Shown: one piece after another, positions 5,253 to 7,809 of the stretch
How positions within the stretch are numbered: the first letter of the stretch is position 1
How the letters are laid out: every line of letters begins with the position of its first letter
Source of the DNA: Robiginitomaculum sp036478975
GTDB taxonomy: Bacteria; Pseudomonadota; Alphaproteobacteria; Caulobacterales; Maricaulaceae
Reading direction: 5' to 3'
DNA: 7,809 nt
NCBI GenBank assembly: GCA_036478975.1
Contig: JAZGFA010000201.1
Location: forward strand, 1-7,809
The notes under the pieces: generated by a model
Told to the model about the DNA's origin: nothing
The model's database searches: none
What the model saw: the letters and a program-made list of their open reading frames with translations, nothing else
Made by a program: the position numbers and the translations under genes

Positions 5253-5848
5253 GCGGGGCGCAGATTATACTGGCGTCGAAAAGCGCTATTCGCCGACAGA
5301 TACTGGACGGGGCGGGGCTTGACTACCGGGTGATTACGCGCGGGGTCGACGAGCGGGCGATAAAGGACTCCATGCTGGAGGCGGGCGCAAAGCCGCATGA
5401 CATCGCCGATGCGCTGGCGCAGGCAAAGTCGGTGCGGGTAAGCCGCGCGGAGGACGGGCTGGTAATTGGCGCGGACCAAATCATGGTGATGGACGGAACG
5501 GTTTTTGATAAGCCGGATAGTATGAAGCAGGCCCGCGAGCGGCTTGTGTCCATGCGCGGGCGCAGTCATCAGCTTATTGGCGCGGTGGTGATTAGCGAAG
5601 GCGGGGCCCCCGTCTGGCGGCACATGGCGAAAACCACTTTGACCATGCGCGATTTTAGCGACGATTTTTTAGACGCCTATCTTGAGACGGAGGGTGAAGA
5701 TATTTTAAATTGCGTTGGCGCTTATAAGTTTGAGGGCAGGGGCGCGCAGCTTTTTAGCCATGTTGACGGCGATTTTTTCTCCATACTTGGGCTATCGCTT
5801 TTGCCCGTGCTTGACTATCTGCGCACGCGCGGAGCCATCGCGTCATGA
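5249..5848 (+). CDS. maf: Maf family nucleotide pyrophosphatase
   Basis: Cytosolic nucleoside triphosphate pyrophosphatase thought to clear modified or non-canonical nucleotides. 199 residues, standard length. Motifs: ILASKSAIRRQIL (7-19), the family's S-x-S-x-R-R loop (normally SxSPRR, here SKSAIRR); the acidic motif GADQIMV (74-80) with the likely catalytic Asp76; KPDSMKQARERLVSMRGR (88-105); YKFEGRGAQLF (159-169) and HVDGDFFSILGLSLLP (171-186). The Asp-Gln pair in GADQ resembles the YceF (7-methyl-GTP) branch more than YhdE (DTVV, dTTP/UTP), so a YceF-like preference is inferred. Start is ATG in a four-base overlap with the ppsR-family stop; no strong ribosome site precedes it, so translation is probably coupled. 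Confidence 0.93.
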   Translation: MSGAQIILASKSAIRRQILDGAGLDYRVITRGVDERAIKDSMLEAGAKPHDIADALAQAKSVRVSRAEDGLVIGADQIMVMDGTVFDKPDSMKQARERLVSMRGRSHQLIGAVVISEGGAPVWRHMAKTTLTMRDFSDDFLDAYLETEGEDILNCVGAYKFEGRGAQLFSHVDGDFFSILGLSLLPVLDYLRTRGAIAS

Positions 5849-6726
5849 GCGCGCCCATTGCCAAAGTGGCCGGAGTGGCGGGCTGGCCCATTCACCATTC
5901 GCTCTCCCCACTTTTGCACACATTCTGGCTGCGAAATTTGGGCATAAGCGGCGCCTATATCCCCTTTGCTGTGCGTCCGGACGAAGCGCTTTATGCGTTT
6001 AAAACCCTCAAGCGCACCTCTATTGCGGGCCTTAATGTCACCCTACCGCTTAAGGGCATTGCGGCCCGCGCGGCGGATAGTTTAACTCCGGACGCGGAAA
6101 AGCTCGGCGTGGTCAATTGCCTTTATGTCCGCGGCGGAGAGCTGATTGGGCACAATACGGATATGGAGGGGTTTACCGCCCCGCTCTTGGATAGGGTTTC
6201 CATTACAAATCTCGTTAACCGTCCAGCCGTGCTTATCGGAGCAGGCGGGGCTTCGCGGGCGGTCATTGGCGCATTGCTGGCTATTGGCGTGCAGGAAATT
6301 CGCTTGCTTAACCGTACGGACCAAAAGGCGATTGATATGGCCGAGATCATTGCTATTCCAAGTCTTTATGCGCGCAGTTGGGTTGACAGAGACCGCGCCC
6401 TTGCGGGGGCGGGGCTAATTATCAATGCCAGCGCGGGCGGCATGAGCGGAAAGCCCGCTCTTGATATTAGCCTTGATTTGGCGGACGCGGATGCCTTGGT
6501 TTACGACCTTATTTATACCCCGCTTATCACCCCGCTTATGCGCTCCGCCCAAAGGCGCGGCCTGCAAACCCTTGGCGGGCTAGAAATGCTAATAGCGCAG
6601 GCGCGACCATCGTTTAAGGCGTTTTACGGGGTCTTGCCGCCAAGTCACACTATCGCCGACCCGCGCCCGGTTTTGCTGCAAAGGCTGTCCGAGCCGCGCA
6701 ATGATAGCCCAAGGCTATCGCCGTGA
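5845..6726 (+). CDS. aroE: Shikimate 5-dehydrogenase AroE
   Basis: NADPH-dependent reduction of 3-dehydroshikimate to shikimate in aromatic amino acid synthesis. 293 residues; slightly long because of a proline- and arginine-rich tail (about 264-293). Shikimate site: SLSP (19-22), NVTLPLK (64-70) with catalytic Lys70, VNCLY (90-94) with Asn91, GHNTDMEGF (102-110) with catalytic Asp106. Cofactor site: GAGGASRAV (132-140) and NRT (156-158), the usual NADP phosphate clamp. Later motifs: NASAGGMSG (194-202, normally NATSxGM), VYDLIYTPLITPL (219-231), GGLEMLIAQARPSF (244-257). GGAG ten bases before the ATG is a possible ribosome site; the start overlaps maf by four bases. The tail overlaps a hairpin just before coaE. 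Confidence 0.96.
   Translation: MSAPIAKVAGVAGWPIHHSLSPLLHTFWLRNLGISGAYIPFAVRPDEALYAFKTLKRTSIAGLNVTLPLKGIAARAADSLTPDAEKLGVVNCLYVRGGELIGHNTDMEGFTAPLLDRVSITNLVNRPAVLIGAGGASRAVIGALLAIGVQEIRLLNRTDQKAIDMAEIIAIPSLYARSWVDRDRALAGAGLIINASAGGMSGKPALDISLDLADADALVYDLIYTPLITPLMRSAQRRGLQTLGGLEMLIAQARPSFKAFYGVLPPSHTIADPRPVLLQRLSEPRNDSPRLSP
6703..6719 (+). other. Hairpin over the coaE ribosome binding site
   Basis: GATAGCC-CAA-GGCTATC: perfect seven-pair stem and three-base loop, ending three bases before the coaE GTG. The only plausible ribosome site for coaE, AAGG at 6711-6714, is half in the loop and half in the stem. A ribosome finishing aroE would melt it, which would couple coaE translation to aroE. 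No T run follows, so it is not a terminator. Confidence 0.5.
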
Positions 6727-7313
6727 TTATTGTTGGACTGACCGGCTCTATCGGCATGGGAAAAACCACCACAGCAAAAATGTTTAAGGCGGCGGGGGCG
6801 GCGGTTTTTGACGCGGACGCGGCTGTGCATGAACTATACGCCAAGGGCGGGGCAGCCGTGCCAATATTGCGCGCGGGTGTTCCCGAAGCCATTATTGACG
6901 GCACGGTGGACAGGAAAAAACTCTCAGCGGCGCTGGCAAAAGACCCGCTATTATACGGCGTGCTAGAGAGCTTCATTCATCCGCTTGTGGCAAAAATGCG
7001 CGCGGCGGCGCTGGAAAATGCCCGCGCTGAGGGAAAGCGGGTTTTCGTCAATGATATTCCGCTTCTGTTTGAGACGGGAGGCGAGGCGCATGTGGATGTA
7101 GTGGTTGTGGCCCATGCGAGCGCAAAACTTCAGCGCGAGCGCGTGCTTGCGCGACCTAATATGAGCGCGGCGAAATTTAAGGCCATTCTCGCGCGGCAAA
7201 TGCCAAGCGCACAAAAATTAAAGCGCGCGAATTATGGGGTTAACACAGGCAAAGGGCTGGCTTTTGCCCGCGAACGCGTGCAGTTTATTATGGATGAGCT
7301 AACCAAAACATAG
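6723..7313 (+). CDS. coaE: Dephospho-CoA kinase CoaE
   Basis: Last step of coenzyme A synthesis: ATP-dependent phosphorylation of the ribose 3'-hydroxyl of dephospho-CoA. 196 residues, normal. P-loop GLTGSIGMGKTT (5-16) with Lys14; FDADAAVHELY (29-39), the conserved D-A-D region; NDIPLLFE (110-117), the coaE signature; lid and recognition region ARQMPSAQKLKRANYGVNTGKG (157-178). The usual Asp in the RAD motif is Asn here (RAN). The start is GTG, sharing GTGA with the aroE stop; the N-terminal IIVGLTGSIG fits the family, so no other start is needed. Placement next to aroE, maf and dnaQ is common in Alphaproteobacteria. Confidence 0.95.
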   Translation: MIIVGLTGSIGMGKTTTAKMFKAAGAAVFDADAAVHELYAKGGAAVPILRAGVPEAIIDGTVDRKKLSAALAKDPLLYGVLESFIHPLVAKMRAAALENARAEGKRVFVNDIPLLFETGGEAHVDVVVVAHASAKLQRERVLARPNMSAAKFKAILARQMPSAQKLKRANYGVNTGKGLAFARERVQFIMDELTKT

Positions 7314-7332
7314 GCTCAGGGGGGTCTTTATA

Positions 7333-7809
7333 ATGGGTAAGCGCGAAATTGTTTTTGATACGGAAACCACCGGCTTTGAAGCGTGGGGCGATGACCGCAT
7401 TACCGAAATTGGCGCGATAGAAATCATTGATCTCCTGCCGACCGGGCGCAGCTTTCATTGTTATTGCCACCCGCGCCGCGACATCTCAGAGCGGGTCACC
7501 CAAGTTACCGGCATTACCATTAAATTGCTTGAGGACGCCGGCGCGAAAGATTTCAAAGATAACGCGCAAGATTTTTTAGACTTTATCGGCGCTGACCCGC
7601 TTGTTGCCCATAACGCTGATTTTGATCGTAACTTTATCAATGCAGAGCTAGAGCGCGCCGGCTTTGACCGTATACCGGCAAAGCGCTTTACCGATACGCT
7701 TAAAATTGCCCGCGCTAAATTCCCTGGCTCTCCGGCCTCGCTTGACGCCCTGTGTCGCCGCTTTGATATTTCGCTTGCGGGCCGCGACACCCACGGAGCG
7801 ATTATTGAT
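7333..7809 (+). CDS. dnaQ: DNA polymerase III epsilon subunit (DnaQ), partial
   Basis: Proofreading 3'-5' exonuclease of the replicative polymerase. The first 159 codons are present and in frame to the window edge; the 3' end is missing. DEDDh catalytic set complete: ExoI FDTETTG (8-14) with D9 and E11; ExoII VAHNADFDRNF (91-101) with D98; ExoIII RDTHGAIID (151-159) with H154 and D159, the last residue in view. E. coli DnaQ is 243 residues, so the missing part would be the linker and polymerase-binding tail. Starts at ATG after AGGGGGG (7318-7324), eight bases away, and 19 bases past the coaE stop with no terminator, so it belongs to the same operon. A stand-alone DnaQ-like exonuclease is the alternative, but this locus is the usual alphaproteobacterial dnaQ site. 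Confidence 0.94.
   Translation, partial: MGKREIVFDTETTGFEAWGDDRITEIGAIEIIDLLPTGRSFHCYCHPRRDISERVTQVTGITIKLLEDAGAKDFKDNAQDFLDFIGADPLVAHNADFDRNFINAELERAGFDRIPAKRFTDTLKIARAKFPGSPASLDALCRRFDISLAGRDTHGAIID

Noticed and set aside
5244..5255. 12-base palindrome CGCTCATGAGCG at the ppsR-family/maf junction.
   Set aside because: Its centre is the ATGA overlap itself and a palindrome of this size is expected about twice by chance in the window.
1..7809. Search for mobile elements, CRISPR repeats, tRNA/rRNA genes, toxin-antitoxin or defence genes.
   Set aside because: None seen; apart from the origin, all sizeable stretches are accounted for by conserved chromosomal genes.

Overview
The window is a core chromosomal segment of an alphaproteobacterium with roughly balanced base composition. 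The gene order mnmE / rho / hemJ / hemE / [origin] / ppsR-family / maf / aroE / coaE / dnaQ is the arrangement found around the replication origin of many Alphaproteobacteria, including Caulobacter, where the origin (Cori) lies beside hemE. The 440-base gap between hemE and the ppsR-family gene carries two perfect DnaA boxes, several degenerate ones, an AT-rich stretch, and a perfect CtrA-type site (TTAA-N7-TTAA). This supports both the lineage and the origin call.

Left arm, mostly minus strand (transcribed away from the origin): hemE (uroporphyrinogen decarboxylase) and hemJ (protoporphyrinogen oxidase) overlap by one base at TAATG and form a heme-synthesis pair. After 132 bases comes rho. 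A strong intrinsic terminator for rho lies inside the 3' end of the next gene, a convergent plus-strand gene for a probable glycerophosphodiester phosphodiesterase-like lipoprotein. That gene sits alone on the opposite strand between rho and mnmE and looks like the accessory member of the region. The first 28 codons of mnmE (minus strand) fill bases 85 to 2 at the left edge.

Right arm, plus strand (also transcribed away from the origin): a ppsR/PDRP-family gene starts at the edge of the origin and is followed by maf, aroE and coaE, each overlapping its predecessor by four bases (ATGA, ATGA, GTGA). dnaQ follows after 19 bases and is cut by the right window edge just after its last catalytic aspartate. 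This is a tightly coupled operon of metabolic and replication-fidelity genes.

I see no mobile element, CRISPR array, tRNA or rRNA, toxin-antitoxin or defence system, and no evidence of a new protein system. The points worth a second look are in the fine structure of the origin (helically phased TTAA motifs, a DnaA-trio-like run, a 16-base dyad, a possible overlap of CtrA-like and DnaA sites), the rho terminator buried in a convergent gene, and a hairpin over the coaE ribosome binding site.
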